This document shows, piece by piece, positions 1 to 8,377 of a stretch of 64,000 nucleotides of DNA. Both the position numbers and the translations under genes were made by a program. The number at the start of each line of letters is the position of its first letter. Positions within the stretch are counted from its first letter, which is position 1. The stretch is from Pseudonocardia terrae (lineage in GTDB: Bacteria; Actinomycetota; Actinomycetes; Mycobacteriales; Pseudonocardiaceae), in assembly GCF_021343995.1 (NCBI RefSeq), contig NZ_JAJTTE010000013.1, positions 1 to 64,000 on the forward strand. The letters are read 5' to 3'. The notes beneath the pieces were generated by a model. It had not been told where the DNA came from. It saw only the letters and a list, made by a program, of their open reading frames with translations, and did not search any database.

Positions 1-53
1 CATTCGTGTGTCACGACTCGCCCGAATCAGCGCGCTTCACCGGTGGATCCAGG

Positions 54-148
54 CTCAATGAAAGTGGTCCCGGGCGCGGCTTGTGACCTGGGTGGGGCCA
101 GTTTCATTGAGACCACGGCTGTGCGGGCGTCTCAAAGTAGGTGGTCCC
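54..148. repeat. left-end transposase-binding repeats (three copies)
   Basis: Three related 18-mers: CTCAATGAAAGTGGTCCC at 54-71, its inverted relative GGGGCCAGTTTCATTGAG at 94-111 (16 of 18 positions match as reverse complement), and CTCAAAGTAGGTGGTCCC at 131-148. They match the right-end repeats in inverted orientation. The second and third lie in the 3' end of tniQ, whose stop codon (106-104) is inside the second. The 54-71/94-111 pair could also fold as a hairpin at the end of the tniQ transcript. Bases 1-53 show no feature I can recognise. Confidence 0.65.
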
Positions 149-1062
149 TGTGGAAGTCCGGCGGAGTCGAATCCCGCGCAGTCGCTGTTCGTAGCGGTGG
201 CTTTCGGACCAGTCGGTCAGGGGGTGACGCTTCGGCGGGGAGAAGCCGTAGTGCTGCTCGGCGAGGGTGGCGAGGCGTCGGTGGATCTCAGTGTGGGCGG
301 GGTGCGTTGCTCCCGAGGTTTGGGGCTGCCAGTGAGGCGAGGCGATGACGCCGGCGATGGTGATGATCTCGGGATAGCAGACCGCGTGTGCCAGCGGCTC
401 ATGCTGCGAGACCTCGACGGTGCCGGGGCGCAGGACGTGCGCCCGTTGCCATTGGTAGGGCCGGAGGAATCGCGGGGCGTTCAGGTAGTTCCAGATCTCG
501 ACGGCGACGCGGACGGCGTGGCTGGTGGCGTGCTCGCCGTAGCGGCGGAGCAGCCGGTGGTGTCGGCGTTGCGCCGCCCGGATCACGGGGAGCGCGCCGA
601 CGTCTATGAGGTCCGCGGTCGCGGCGTGGCGAGGGAGCCGGGGCCCAGTGATCCCAGCCAGAGGCTGTGCCGGACGCAGACCTGCTGGTGGGCGGGGGAG
701 CAGAGGGTCACTGGACCGCCGCAGTGACGACGGGTGCAGCGAGGGCAGGCCCGAAGGGTGCGGCGGCGTTGGAGCTGATCGGAATCGAGGCGAAGTTCGG
801 GGAGTGCTCGGACGAGTTTGTCGCTGCGCTGTCCGGTGACGCAGGCGAGATTGTCGCAGTTGAAGGTGCGTCTGACCGTGCCCGACACCGTCGTGCGGGT
901 GGCTGCGACGGCGTCGGCGAGGGTATCGAGGCTGAGGTAGTTGACCGTGGCCAACCGCTGGAGGAAGGAGCCGAGGGTCTCGTTGTGGACCGGCGCCAGC
1001 GTGATCGGCAACCGCCGCAGCGGCCCGGGCCGCAGCGGGCCGCCCCCGCTGGTCTGGATCAT
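104..1062 (-). pseudogene. tniQ: TniQ-family target-selection protein, split by a -1 frameshift
   Basis: TniQ/TnsD proteins connect the AAA+ regulator to target DNA. The first frame (1062-604, 152 residues) has the TniQ N-terminus with its zinc knuckle (ACPRC...QVCVRH) and ends at TAG 606-604. The second frame (running to 104) continues as DLIDVGALPVIRAAQRRHHR, the conserved TniQ segment that should follow. The shift must lie near 660-640. The minus-strand heptamer GGGCCCC (646-640) is read in the zero frame as G GGC CCC, which fits the X XXY YYZ slippery pattern. A -1 slip there gives a well-aligned product of about 318 residues. Alternatives are a disabling one-base insertion in the C4 run or a sequencing error. 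It begins 12 nt after the tnsC-like stop, as last gene of the operon. Confidence 0.75.
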
Positions 1063-1074
1063 GGCGCGTCTGTC

Positions 1075-2148
1075 TCAGGCAACGCCGGAACGCCGCGTGG
1101 AGCGCTTCTGCTTGGGTCCGGCGGCGGGGGTGGTCTCGGCGGCGTGGTCGAGCCGGATCGCCTCGAGATGCGCTTTGGTGATCTTCTCGGTGCCGTCGAG
1201 GATGGCGTCGATCGCGGCCCCGCGGACGAGGTGGGACAGACTGCCGATCATGCCGTGAGTGCGCTGGTAGAGGTATTCGCCGTGCCGGGCCAGTGTGCCG
1301 GGGCGGTGCTGGTGCAGCCGCAGCGCCTGTTCGAGCGTGGCGACCAGAGCGCGCCAGGTGTCGCGCTGCGCTGGGGTGCCGTAGGCGAACGGGCGCGTGG
1401 CGACGGTGGTGAAGCGGCTGGCGAGCTGTTGGCCCCGAATGCCGGTGAACAGGTTGGCGCGTTCGACGTTGATCCCGGCATAGACGAAGGTCGCCGGGAT
1501 GCGTTCGGAGAAGTATTTGAGCTGGTCAGAGACCTCGGCGCCGGCGCGGGTGGCGAGGTTGAGGTTGTGGATCTCGTCGACCAGGACCAGCTCGCAGCCG
1601 ACGTCGCAGAGCACCGCGCAGACGGCGTTGGTGACGTCAGCCAGATTGTGCCGGGTGGTGAGGGGCAGCCCGAGGAAGCGGGCGAACTCGACCGCGACCA
1701 TCCGTGGGGTCGCTGCGGGCGGGACGGTGATGTAGGTGACCGGGATCCGCTGCCCAGGACCGGGGTGGCGCAGCGCGACCCCGAGTTCGTGCGCGCGGCC
1801 GAGCTGTGTGATCGCCGTGGTCTTCCCGGTGCCGGCACCCCCGGTGACGATCAGCCCGCGGCGGGCGGAGATCTGACGGCGGTTGAGCACCAGCAGCCGC
1901 CGGACGGTGGTGATCACCTCGCGGATGGTCGGGGTGTTCACCACGATCAGGTCGCTGTGATAGTCGAGGCGGCGGTCGTCGTAGGCCGCCCGAGCGGCCG
2001 CAGGCAGCGCCCTCCAGCCAGGATCCAGCTCGGGTGGGCTGCTGGTGTGGTTCGCCCAGCGCGCCCAGCCCTCCTTGGTGGTCAGCGGCTCATCCGCAGA
2101 CACCGACCCCGTGGCGTGCCAGCTCGTCGCGGGAGGGGTCACGGCCAT
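1075..2148 (-). CDS. tniB: TnsC/TniB-like AAA+ ATPase, transposition regulator
   Basis: 357-residue ATP-binding protein. Walker A GGAGTGKTT lies near residue 105 and Walker B ELVLVDEIHNL near 188; then sensor-like segments and a helical C-terminus. In Tn7 and Tn5053 this ATPase polymerises on target DNA, receives the TniQ signal and activates the DDE transposase. The start overlaps the tnsB-like stop by 10 bp, indicating translational coupling. IstB of IS21 is a related fold, but the neighbouring TnsA and TniQ proteins favour the Tn7-like assignment. Confidence 0.88.
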   Translation of the reverse strand: MAVTPPATSWHATGSVSADEPLTTKEGWARWANHTSSPPELDPGWRALPAAARAAYDDRRLDYHSDLIVVNTPTIREVITTVRRLLVLNRRQISARRGLIVTGGAGTGKTTAITQLGRAHELGVALRHPGPGQRIPVTYITVPPAATPRMVAVEFARFLGLPLTTRHNLADVTNAVCAVLCDVGCELVLVDEIHNLNLATRAGAEVSDQLKYFSERIPATFVYAGINVERANLFTGIRGQQLASRFTTVATRPFAYGTPAQRDTWRALVATLEQALRLHQHRPGTLARHGEYLYQRTHGMIGSLSHLVRGAAIDAILDGTEKITKAHLEAIRLDHAAETTPAAGPKQKRSTRRSGVA

Positions 2149-4292
2149 CGCCGGGCCTCGGCGTGCGCGTCGAACACCCCAAACGGGATCACGGTGGCCA
2201 GCTCCTCGTCCTTGACGTTGTCCTCGTGCCCGTCGGTGAGCTCGAGAGTCTGCTCGTCGTCAGGGTCGTCGTCGAGACCGTCGTCAGCTGTCTCCGCCAG
2301 CGGGACCGGCGGACGTGCTTCGGCTGCGGCGCGGGTCCGTGCCGCCACTCGTCGATCATCGGCGTCCGCTGGGGCCTCTGTGGGGCCTTGGCCGGCTCGG
2401 GTGAGTAGCTCGTCGAGGGTGCGGGCGATGGCGGTCTCGTCGACCCGTCCGATGGTGGGGTCAGCGGCGGCGCGCCGGCGGGCGTGGCGCCAGGTGAAGT
2501 CCGCGAACGGGGCGGACACCATCGGCAGGTGCGTCCAGACCGCCCGGATGAACTCACCCCGCTGCTTGTCATCCTCGGCTCGGCTGGCGTGCAGGTCGTG
2601 GTGGTTGCGTATCCAGACCTGGGACAGGTCGTAGGGGTCGTAGCGGATCTCCCACTTCCCGTTCTGGGCGTGGACTCCGGAGTGCTGGCGGCGCAGCGGG
2701 TTGAGGGCTTGGGCGTCGTAGGTGCGCCGCTCGATCCGGACGCCGTAGTCGTTGATCGTGCGCCAGGTCGCGGGCAGCAGCTCGATGTAATCGGTGCCGG
2801 TGAGCATCACCGGGACGTAACCGGCCGCGGCGACCAGCACCGCGAACATCTCGTTCGGCGAGAGCGGGCGGCCGGTGTCGGGGCCGGTGAGCTCGCTGTG
2901 CGGGCGGGTCTGCCAGCCCGCGATCACCCACTCCTCGAGCAGCTCCTGCAGCTGCGCCAGCGACCAGCACGCCTCGGCCTCGACGTCGCGGCCGCGGTGC
3001 GAGGCCGCGCGGCCGGTGTAGCCGGCGACGTGCTGACAAAACAGCGTGTTCACCGACTGCAGGGTGCGCTCGATGATCCCCTTGTCGGTCGGGGTGTCCG
3101 GTCGGGCCGGCTGCAGCGAGATCCCCAGCAGCTCACACGAGCGTCGGAACGTCGCCGACTCATAGATCGCGCCGCGGTCGACGGTGATCGACTCAGGGAC
3201 GATGACCGGCTTGGCCGCGGCGTGTTCCATGCGGGCGTCGATGTCGGCCAGGCGCCGGTGCGGCAGCAGCGACCGCGACATCGCCATGGTCTCGGCCCAG
3301 CCGGGCCGCATCGGCTCCGGGACCAGCATCCGCGCCAGCAGCAGCGACGCATCCACCGCCTTGGTGCTGGTCGGGGTGAGGATGACCGCGCAGAGGGTGC
3401 GGGTGGCGACATCGACGGCCGCGGTCAGCTCGACCCGCCGCGCGTGGCCGTCGTCGAAGACCGCCATCACGTCCAGCGGGGTGGAATCGATCTGCACCTG
3501 CTGGCCCGGCCTGGCCGCCCAGGTCGCGGTGAACGGGCCCTCGGGCCGGTTCGCCGCCGACCGGCGGGTCGTGGCCGCCCCCAGAGTGTGTTTGCCCGCC
3601 GAGAGGCTGTTGACCAGCCGATAGAACGTCGTCCGGGACGGCATCGTCACCTCACCCGCCCCGTGCCGCTCGGCCAGGATCGCCTCCACCCGCCGATGCA
3701 GCCGCTCCGCGGTGCCAGTCGACCGCGACGTCTCCGCCCCCAGCGCTTCCCGCAGCGCGGCAATCACGCGTTCGTCGGTGCGGCCGTGCCGAGACACCGG
3801 TCGGCGGGTGCGACCGTCGACCAGCCCGCGCAGGCCCTGGGCCCGATAACGCTCCCGCATCCGTTTCACGGTCCTGCTGCTGATCGGGTCACCTGTGAGG
3901 CTCAGCTCGGCTGCTTTGGCGGCTTCACGTTGTCGGACGGTGCGCAGCTGCGGGTCAAACTCTGGGCGAGGCCGGGTGCCGGGTTCCGCGCCCGGTGGTA
4001 GGCCGGTCTCGACCTCCACCACATGGCGTTCCCATTCCCGCGCCCGCGCCGCGACCTCACTGGGCATGTCATCGAGCAGGAGGTCGGCGAGCGTCCGTGT
4101 CCCCGCGTTGGGAGCCGACCCGGCTGCGTCGAGGATCATGAACCCCTCGGAACCGACCAGGTGGGTTAGCAACACCACGCTGGGTGTCCCGTCCTCGGCG
4201 ACCAACCGGACCCGTGGGCCGGTGAGGGCGACGACCTGGTGCTCGACCTCGTCGAACAACACGCGGTCCCCGACACTGAGCAGCCGCCTCAC
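2139..4292 (-). CDS. tniA: TnsB/TniA-like DDE transposase (Mu C-terminal type)
   Basis: 717-residue integrase-core transposase that cuts and joins the element 3' ends. A helix-turn-helix region (about 120-200) precedes the RNase H-like core, with catalytic candidates D in QIDSTPLDV (about 264), D in ITVDRGAIY (about 371) and E in KGIIERTLQS (about 406). A Mu-type beta-barrel C-terminal domain follows, then an acidic tail probably used to contact the ATPase. GTG 4292 was chosen because it overlaps the tnsA-like TGA by 4 bp (GTGA). A longer reading frame upstream lies inside tnsA and lacks recognisable domains. Confidence 0.9.
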   Translation of the reverse strand: MRRLLSVGDRVLFDEVEHQVVALTGPRVRLVAEDGTPSVVLLTHLVGSEGFMILDAAGSAPNAGTRTLADLLLDDMPSEVAARAREWERHVVEVETGLPPGAEPGTRPRPEFDPQLRTVRQREAAKAAELSLTGDPISSRTVKRMRERYRAQGLRGLVDGRTRRPVSRHGRTDERVIAALREALGAETSRSTGTAERLHRRVEAILAERHGAGEVTMPSRTTFYRLVNSLSAGKHTLGAATTRRSAANRPEGPFTATWAARPGQQVQIDSTPLDVMAVFDDGHARRVELTAAVDVATRTLCAVILTPTSTKAVDASLLLARMLVPEPMRPGWAETMAMSRSLLPHRRLADIDARMEHAAAKPVIVPESITVDRGAIYESATFRRSCELLGISLQPARPDTPTDKGIIERTLQSVNTLFCQHVAGYTGRAASHRGRDVEAEACWSLAQLQELLEEWVIAGWQTRPHSELTGPDTGRPLSPNEMFAVLVAAAGYVPVMLTGTDYIELLPATWRTINDYGVRIERRTYDAQALNPLRRQHSGVHAQNGKWEIRYDPYDLSQVWIRNHHDLHASRAEDDKQRGEFIRAVWTHLPMVSAPFADFTWRHARRRAAADPTIGRVDETAIARTLDELLTRAGQGPTEAPADADDRRVAARTRAAAEARPPVPLAETADDGLDDDPDDEQTLELTDGHEDNVKDEELATVIPFGVFDAHAEARRWP

Positions 4293-5059
4293 CCGCTCAC
4301 CCCCGTCACCCGCGGCACCGCCACCAGTGAGGTCGACTCCAGCCGTGCCGTCATGTCCGTGGCCAGCCGACCTGACCACAGCAGATGGAACAGCGTCGGC
4401 AGCACCGCGATCGGGTCCCCGACGCGCGCCGCGCCCTCCACCAGCGGGCGAGCCGTGGCGAAGACGTCCAGCAGCGGCGCGACCAGCAGATCCCGGTAGC
4501 ACCGTCGATGCCGGTAGCCGGCCAGCCACCGCAGGTTGGTCAGCCAGACCGGGTCATGCCCGGTGACCAGCCGGTACTGCCAGCCGACCTCGGCGCAGGC
4601 CCGCTCGGTCGCGGCGAACGCCTCGGCATCCCGTGGCCGCACCCGCGGCGCGGGGCGGCAGTCCACCACCACCCCGGTGCCCGCGGCGGTGCGGGCGAAG
4701 AAGTCCGGGGCATGCGAGCGCGCCCGGTCGGTGCCCGCCCAGGTCAGCCAGAACGGCTGCGCGGCGAACCCGACCACCTCGGGCTCGAAGTCCAACGCCA
4801 TCGCCGTGTCGCGCTCGAGCCAGGACTCGAACACCACGTGCGCGTCGAGGGTGGCCGCGTAGTAGAAGCCCGGGTAGTTGCGCTGTCCCTGGTACGACGG
4901 GAACGACCGCACCGGCGCGACCCGCTCGAACGGCACCAACCCAGCAGCTTCATCCAGGGGCAGCCGGGCCTCACCATCCACGCCACGGAAGCCGACCTCG
5001 AAGCCGACCACCCGGCCGGTCCGTCCTCCGTGCAGCACCCGCACGTCGCTCCCCACCAA
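4289..5059 (-). CDS. tnsA: TnsA-like endonuclease subunit of heteromeric transposase
   Basis: 256 residues from TTG 5059; GTG 5056 is an equally good start. TnsA makes the 5'-end cuts that let Tn7-like elements move by cut-and-paste. The restriction-enzyme-like core shows E in FESWLERDTAMALDFEP (about 80-90), D in SHAPDFFAR and then VVVDCRPAPR, where Tn7 TnsA has a Q-x-K pair. D-x-R at that place is an oddity, possibly normal for the actinobacterial branch. It is the first gene of the operon, and the right-end repeats begin about 25 bp upstream, so transposase binding probably also represses this promoter. Confidence 0.8.
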   Translation of the reverse strand: MVGSDVRVLHGGRTGRVVGFEVGFRGVDGEARLPLDEAAGLVPFERVAPVRSFPSYQGQRNYPGFYYAATLDAHVVFESWLERDTAMALDFEPEVVGFAAQPFWLTWAGTDRARSHAPDFFARTAAGTGVVVDCRPAPRVRPRDAEAFAATERACAEVGWQYRLVTGHDPVWLTNLRWLAGYRHRRCYRDLLVAPLLDVFATARPLVEGAARVGDPIAVLPTLFHLLWSGRLATDMTARLESTSLVAVPRVTGVSG

Positions 5060-5084
5060 CCCGCCCCGTCACCCATTCGAGTAC

Positions 5085-5185
5085 GGGGCGATCTTGGCAG
5101 CCGGGGCCAGATCCACTGAGACCGGGGCCACTTACCGGAGACGCGGGGCCACTTACACAGCCCCGGGGCCACTTCCGCTGAGACC
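5085..5185 (+). repeat. right-end tandem transposase-binding repeats (five copies)
   Basis: Direct repeats of consensus GGGGCCACTTnCnnnGAGACC start at 5085 (degenerate, GGGGCGATCTT), 5103, 5124, 5145 and 5165. The spacing of 18 to 21 bp is close to two helical turns, so the sites fall on the same face of the DNA. The last copy is an inverted match to the left-end 54-71 repeat. Such an asymmetric arrangement, more sites at one end, is typical of Tn7-like ends bound by TnsB. Confidence 0.8.
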
Positions 5186-5228
5186 GGACAACTTTTTCGG
5201 TGCGCCCGGGCCATCGACCCCCCGTCCA

Positions 5229-5256
5229 ACCCGGGAGAAGAGGTGTTCTCCCGGGT
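5229..5256. repeat. perfect 11-bp hairpin
   Basis: ACCCGGGAGAA (5229-5239) and TTCTCCCGGGT (5246-5256) are perfect inverted repeats around a 6-nt loop. There is no following T-run on either strand. It may insulate the coiled-coil gene from the transposon, or be a binding site. Confidence 0.6.
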
Positions 5257-5268
5257 CGAGTAGCCTCT

Positions 5269-5310
5269 GAACTACAGACATGTAGTTCTCATAATCTAAT
5301 TCGAACTACG
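5269..5310 (+). promoter_or_regulatory. promoter with GAACTACA palindrome operator
   Basis: GAACTACA-GACA-TGTAGTTC (5269-5288) is a perfect dyad with a 4-nt spacer. A third half-site GAACTACG follows at 5303-5310, itself part of the imperfect palindrome GAACTACGTAATTC. The -10-like CATAAT (5290-5295) sits between them, so a bound protein would cover the promoter. The locally A+T-rich sequence contrasts with the surroundings. SD AGGAGG is at 5318-5323. Function is inferred from position only. Confidence 0.6.
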
Positions 5311-5329
5311 TAATTCCAGGAGGAACCGG

Positions 5330-6625
5330 GTGGACGAAGTGGCGACGGCGCTGCGACCTGCGGAAACGGCTGCGGAGAGCGCCGGGGCGACCGCGGGGGA
5401 ACCGCGCCGGTGCGCGTTCCGGCGGTGCCGGGAGCCGCTGCCGGTGCTCGCCGGGCGGGGCAACCGGCCGCGCTACTGCCAGGACGGCCGGACCTGGGGG
5501 ACGAAGGGACTGAGCTGCAAGGACGCCGAGGCGGCGTTCGTGGCGGTCGAGTCCCTGCGGGAGGAGGGGGACACGGCCGGGGCCGTCACGGCGGTCGACG
5601 ACCTCGGGGCCCGGCTCGCCGCCGCGGCCGGCCCCTTGGCTGCGGTGCTCGAGGGCGTCGCGGTGCTGCGCACGCAGCTCGACGACGAGGTCCGCGAGGC
5701 GCTGGCCGCCCGGGACGCGGCGCTGGCCAGGGCTGCGGAGGACCACGGCGCGCGGCTGGCGGCGGAGGAGCGCGCGGCACGGGCCGAGGCGGGAGCGGCC
5801 GACGCGACCGCGCGGGCCGCGGAGGCGGTGGAGCTGCGCGCCGAGGCCGACCGGGCACGCACGCGGGCGGAACAGGCGGCGGCCACGGCCGAGCGGGAGC
5901 AGGTGCGGGCGGAGGGCCGGTCCGTGGCGCTGGAGGACCGGGCCGTGCGGGCCGAGGAGCTGGCCGAGGCGGCCGCGGCACAGACCGCGCAGCTGCGCGA
6001 CGAGCTCGCCGCACTCCGGGCCACGCTCACCGCCCGCGACGCCGAGCTCGAGGCCGAACGGCGTCGCGCCCGCGAGGCGGCGGAGGCCCACCGGACCGAG
6101 CTCGAGGCCGAACGGGGGCGGGCCCGAGAGGCATCCGAAGCGCACCGCGCAGAGCTCGACGCCGAGCGCCAGCGGGCCCGGGACGCCGCGGTCGCCCACC
6201 GCGCCGAGCGGGACACCGCGCTGGCCGGGCTACGCGAGGAGCACGCCGCCCAGGTGGAGACCCTCCGGGCCGACGCCTCGGAGGAGCAGCAGCGGCTGCG
6301 GGCGGAGCACACCGCCGCGGTGGACCGGCGGACCGCCGACCACGCACAGGAGGTCGCCGACCTGCACCGGCGACTCGGTGCGGCCGAGCACGAGCTGGGG
6401 CTGCTCCGCTGCGGTCGTGGTGACGACGCCGTCGCCGGCGGCCGAGGCAACGGTCCGGGTGCCGGCCGCTCGGGTACCGGCGGTGGGGATGCGAGTGCCG
6501 GCGGTGCAGGTGCCGGCGGTGCGGATGCGGGTGCCGGCGGCGCCGGTGCTGGCAGTGCGGGTGCCGGTGGTGCGGGTGCCGGTGGTGCGGATGCAGGTGC
6601 CGGTGGTGCGGCGTCGGGAGGCTGA
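5330..6625 (+). CDS. zinc-knuckle and coiled-coil protein with Gly/Ala-rich tail, function unknown
   Basis: 431 residues, GTG start 6 nt after AGGAGG. Residues about 27-66 carry a possible zinc site (CAFRRC, then RYCQDGRTWGTKGLSC). Residues about 95-350 are a continuous Ala/Glu/Arg-rich heptad region that predicts a long coiled coil, and the last 60-70 residues are Gly/Ala repeats. No enzyme motif is seen. The plan (small N-terminal nucleic-acid-binding head plus long alanine-rich coil, dyads in its own promoter) resembles plasmid KfrA proteins in outline, but no sequence match to a KfrA head is recognised. It adjoins the transposon right end and may mark older mobile DNA. Confidence 0.75.
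   Translation: MDEVATALRPAETAAESAGATAGEPRRCAFRRCREPLPVLAGRGNRPRYCQDGRTWGTKGLSCKDAEAAFVAVESLREEGDTAGAVTAVDDLGARLAAAAGPLAAVLEGVAVLRTQLDDEVREALAARDAALARAAEDHGARLAAEERAARAEAGAADATARAAEAVELRAEADRARTRAEQAAATAEREQVRAEGRSVALEDRAVRAEELAEAAAAQTAQLRDELAALRATLTARDAELEAERRRAREAAEAHRTELEAERGRAREASEAHRAELDAERQRARDAAVAHRAERDTALAGLREEHAAQVETLRADASEEQQRLRAEHTAAVDRRTADHAQEVADLHRRLGAAEHELGLLRCGRGDDAVAGGRGNGPGAGRSGTGGGDASAGGAGAGGADAGAGGAGAGSAGAGGAGAGGADAGAGGAASGG
6476..6622 (+). repeat. tandem GGTGCCGGTGGTGCGG-type repeats in coding sequence
   Basis: Degenerate 12-15 bp units of the type GGTGCCGGTGGTGCGG follow one another to the end of the coiled-coil gene, encoding (AGGAGAGG)n. Such arrays expand and contract by slippage, so tail length is probably variable between strains. 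Confidence 0.75.
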
Positions 6626-6696
6626 TGCGCGCCCCACGGTGGACGGCGTACCGCCTGGCGCTACGCCCCGCGGTGGACGGTGTGCCCCCGGCGGGG

Positions 6697-8283
6697 TTAC
6701 CGCTCGAGCCCGCCGGTCCGCACTCCCGCCCGCAGCGCCTTCTTGTCGATCTTGCCGACGGCCGTCGTCGGCAGGGCGTCGACCAGGTGGACGGACTTCG
6801 GCGTCTGCACCGCGCCCTTGAGCGCCCGCACGTGCGCGGCGAGCTCCTCGGCGGTCACCGACGCGCCGGGCCGCAGCACGACCGCAGCGGTCACGGCCTC
6901 GCCCCACTTCTCGTCCGGCAGCCCGAACACCGCGGCCATCGCGACGGCGTCGTGGCTGGTCAGTGCGTCCTCCACCTCGCGCGGGAACACGTTGAAGCCA
7001 CCACTGATGATCATGTCCTTGGTGCGGTCGACGATCGTGAGGTAGCCCCGGTCGTCGGAACGGGCGACGTCGCCGGTGTGCAGCCAGCCGTGTGCGAAGG
7101 CCTGCGCGGTGAGGTCGGGCTTGCGCCAGTACTCCTCCATCGTCCCGGGGCCCCGCACGCAGATCTCCCCGGGCTCGCCGGGCTCGACCGGGTTGCCCTC
7201 CGGGTCGAGGAGCCTGACGTCGACGGTGCTGATCGGCACCCCGCACGAGCCCTCGAGCGTCGGGTCGGCGTGCTCGGCCCGGCGCAGGACGCTGATCGGG
7301 TAGCACTCGGTCTGCCCGTAGAGCTGCGAGAACACCGGCCCGATCCGCTCCAGGCCCTCCCCGAGCCGCGTCGGCGACATGGGGGAGGCGCCGTAGAGCA
7401 GCAGCTCCAGCGAGCTCAGGTCGGTGCGGTCGAGGGCGGGGTGGTCGAGCAGCGCGTAGATCATCGTCGGGACGGCGAGGGTCATCGTGATCCGCTCGCG
7501 TTCGATCGTCTCCAGGACGCGGCCGGGGTCGAAGCCGTCCTGCAGGTGCACGGTCCCGCCGCGCTGCAGCACCGGGACGACCTTCGTGCCGGCGACGTGC
7601 GTGATCGGCGCGACGGCGAGGTACCGGGCGTCGAACGGGATCTCGAAGTCGGTGAGGGTGCCGACCGACATGATGTGCGTGACGGCGGGGTGGCGGCGCA
7701 TCACGCCCTTGGGCCGGCCCGTGGTGCCGCCGGTGTAGTTGACCAGGGCGATGTCGCCGACACGCGCGACGTCGTGCGCGGTCGCGGCGCCGCCCGTCGT
7801 CGCCTCGGCGAGCAGGTCCGGGCCGAAGTCCGACGGGCCGAGGCCGAGCACCGGGACGTCGCCGGAGCCCGCGGCCAGCTCCGCGCCGCGGGCCCCGTGT
7901 CGGTGGGCGTCGACGAGGCACGCCGCCGCGCGGAGGTCGGCGAGCTGGTACAGCTGGTCCTCCACCGAGCCCAGCGGGTGCAGCCACGAGGTGGCCATGC
8001 CCGCGGCCTGCATCGCGATGCCCGCACACCAGGCCTCGGGACTGTTGCCGGCCAGCAGCCCGATCCGGTCGCCCCGGCGGAACCCGCGCTCGGCCAGCAC
8101 CCGCTGGATCCGCCCGACGAGATCGGTGACGGCGGCGTAGGTGAGCGTCCCGGTGTCGGACGCGAACGCGACCCGGTCCGGGTACCGGCGCAACGCGCGG
8201 AGCACCAGCGTTCCGACGGTCGTGCCCGCCCACAGCGGCGGCGAGCCGGTGGGGGAAGCGGGGCTGCTGGTCTCCGTGCTCAT
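6697..8283 (-). CDS. acyl-CoA synthetase / AMP-dependent ligase
   Basis: 528 residues, the usual length for fatty- or aromatic-acid CoA ligases. It activates a carboxylic acid to the acyl-AMP and then the CoA ester. Adenylation motifs are in order: YTGGTTGRPKGVM (about 182-194), YGASPMS, YGQTECYP, WLHTGDVA, DRTKDMIISGGFNVFP (hinge) and PTTAVGKIDKKALR with the catalytic lysine near the C-terminus. The substrate cannot be read from sequence. It lies 94 bp downstream of the nitronate monooxygenase gene on the same strand, possibly co-transcribed. It converges on the coiled-coil gene, with 71 bp between. Confidence 0.9.
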   Translation of the reverse strand: MSTETSSPASPTGSPPLWAGTTVGTLVLRALRRYPDRVAFASDTGTLTYAAVTDLVGRIQRVLAERGFRRGDRIGLLAGNSPEAWCAGIAMQAAGMATSWLHPLGSVEDQLYQLADLRAAACLVDAHRHGARGAELAAGSGDVPVLGLGPSDFGPDLLAEATTGGAATAHDVARVGDIALVNYTGGTTGRPKGVMRRHPAVTHIMSVGTLTDFEIPFDARYLAVAPITHVAGTKVVPVLQRGGTVHLQDGFDPGRVLETIERERITMTLAVPTMIYALLDHPALDRTDLSSLELLLYGASPMSPTRLGEGLERIGPVFSQLYGQTECYPISVLRRAEHADPTLEGSCGVPISTVDVRLLDPEGNPVEPGEPGEICVRGPGTMEEYWRKPDLTAQAFAHGWLHTGDVARSDDRGYLTIVDRTKDMIISGGFNVFPREVEDALTSHDAVAMAAVFGLPDEKWGEAVTAAVVLRPGASVTAEELAAHVRALKGAVQTPKSVHLVDALPTTAVGKIDKKALRAGVRTGGLER

Positions 8284-8377
8284 GGGTGCTCCCTCGGTGC
8301 GATGCTGGACGTCTGGGGCCCTGCCAGTCCGCCGGTGGGCCTCGCGGGCGGTGATGACATCGACCTGCGACAGGGGT

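Larger units (their letters stand above)
44..5190. mobile_element. Tn7/Tn5053-like transposon without cargo (approximate ends)
   Basis: Four minus-strand genes in the order tnsA-like, tnsB-like (DDE), tnsC-like (AAA+), tniQ-like fill this span almost completely, with repeated 18-21 bp sites at both ends. The best matching ends read inward as TG-(GA)TCC-AGG-CTCA from 44 and TG-TCC-GGT-CTCA from 5190 (minus strand), followed by the repeat AGTGG(T/C)CCC. No convincing target duplication was found, so the limits are approximate. About 5.1 kb leaves no room for passenger genes. Gene content identifies the family; the exact ends are inference. Confidence 0.7.

Noticed and set aside
667..2634. 655-residue plus-strand open frame opposite the transposon genes
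   Set aside because: It is the antisense shadow of the tnsB-like, tnsC-like and tniQ genes in G+C-rich DNA. The composition is Gly/Asp/Arg-rich with no domain.
1075..4292. IS21 (istA-istB) identity for the DDE and AAA+ pair
   Set aside because: IS21 has two genes only; the coupled TnsA-like and TniQ-like genes and the multiple end repeats fit Tn7/Tn5053-like elements better.
41..5202. CGGTG at 41-45 and 5198-5202 as a 5-bp target duplication
   Set aside because: The sequences just inside these copies do not match each other as inverted ends, and a 5-mer match near both ends is likely by chance.
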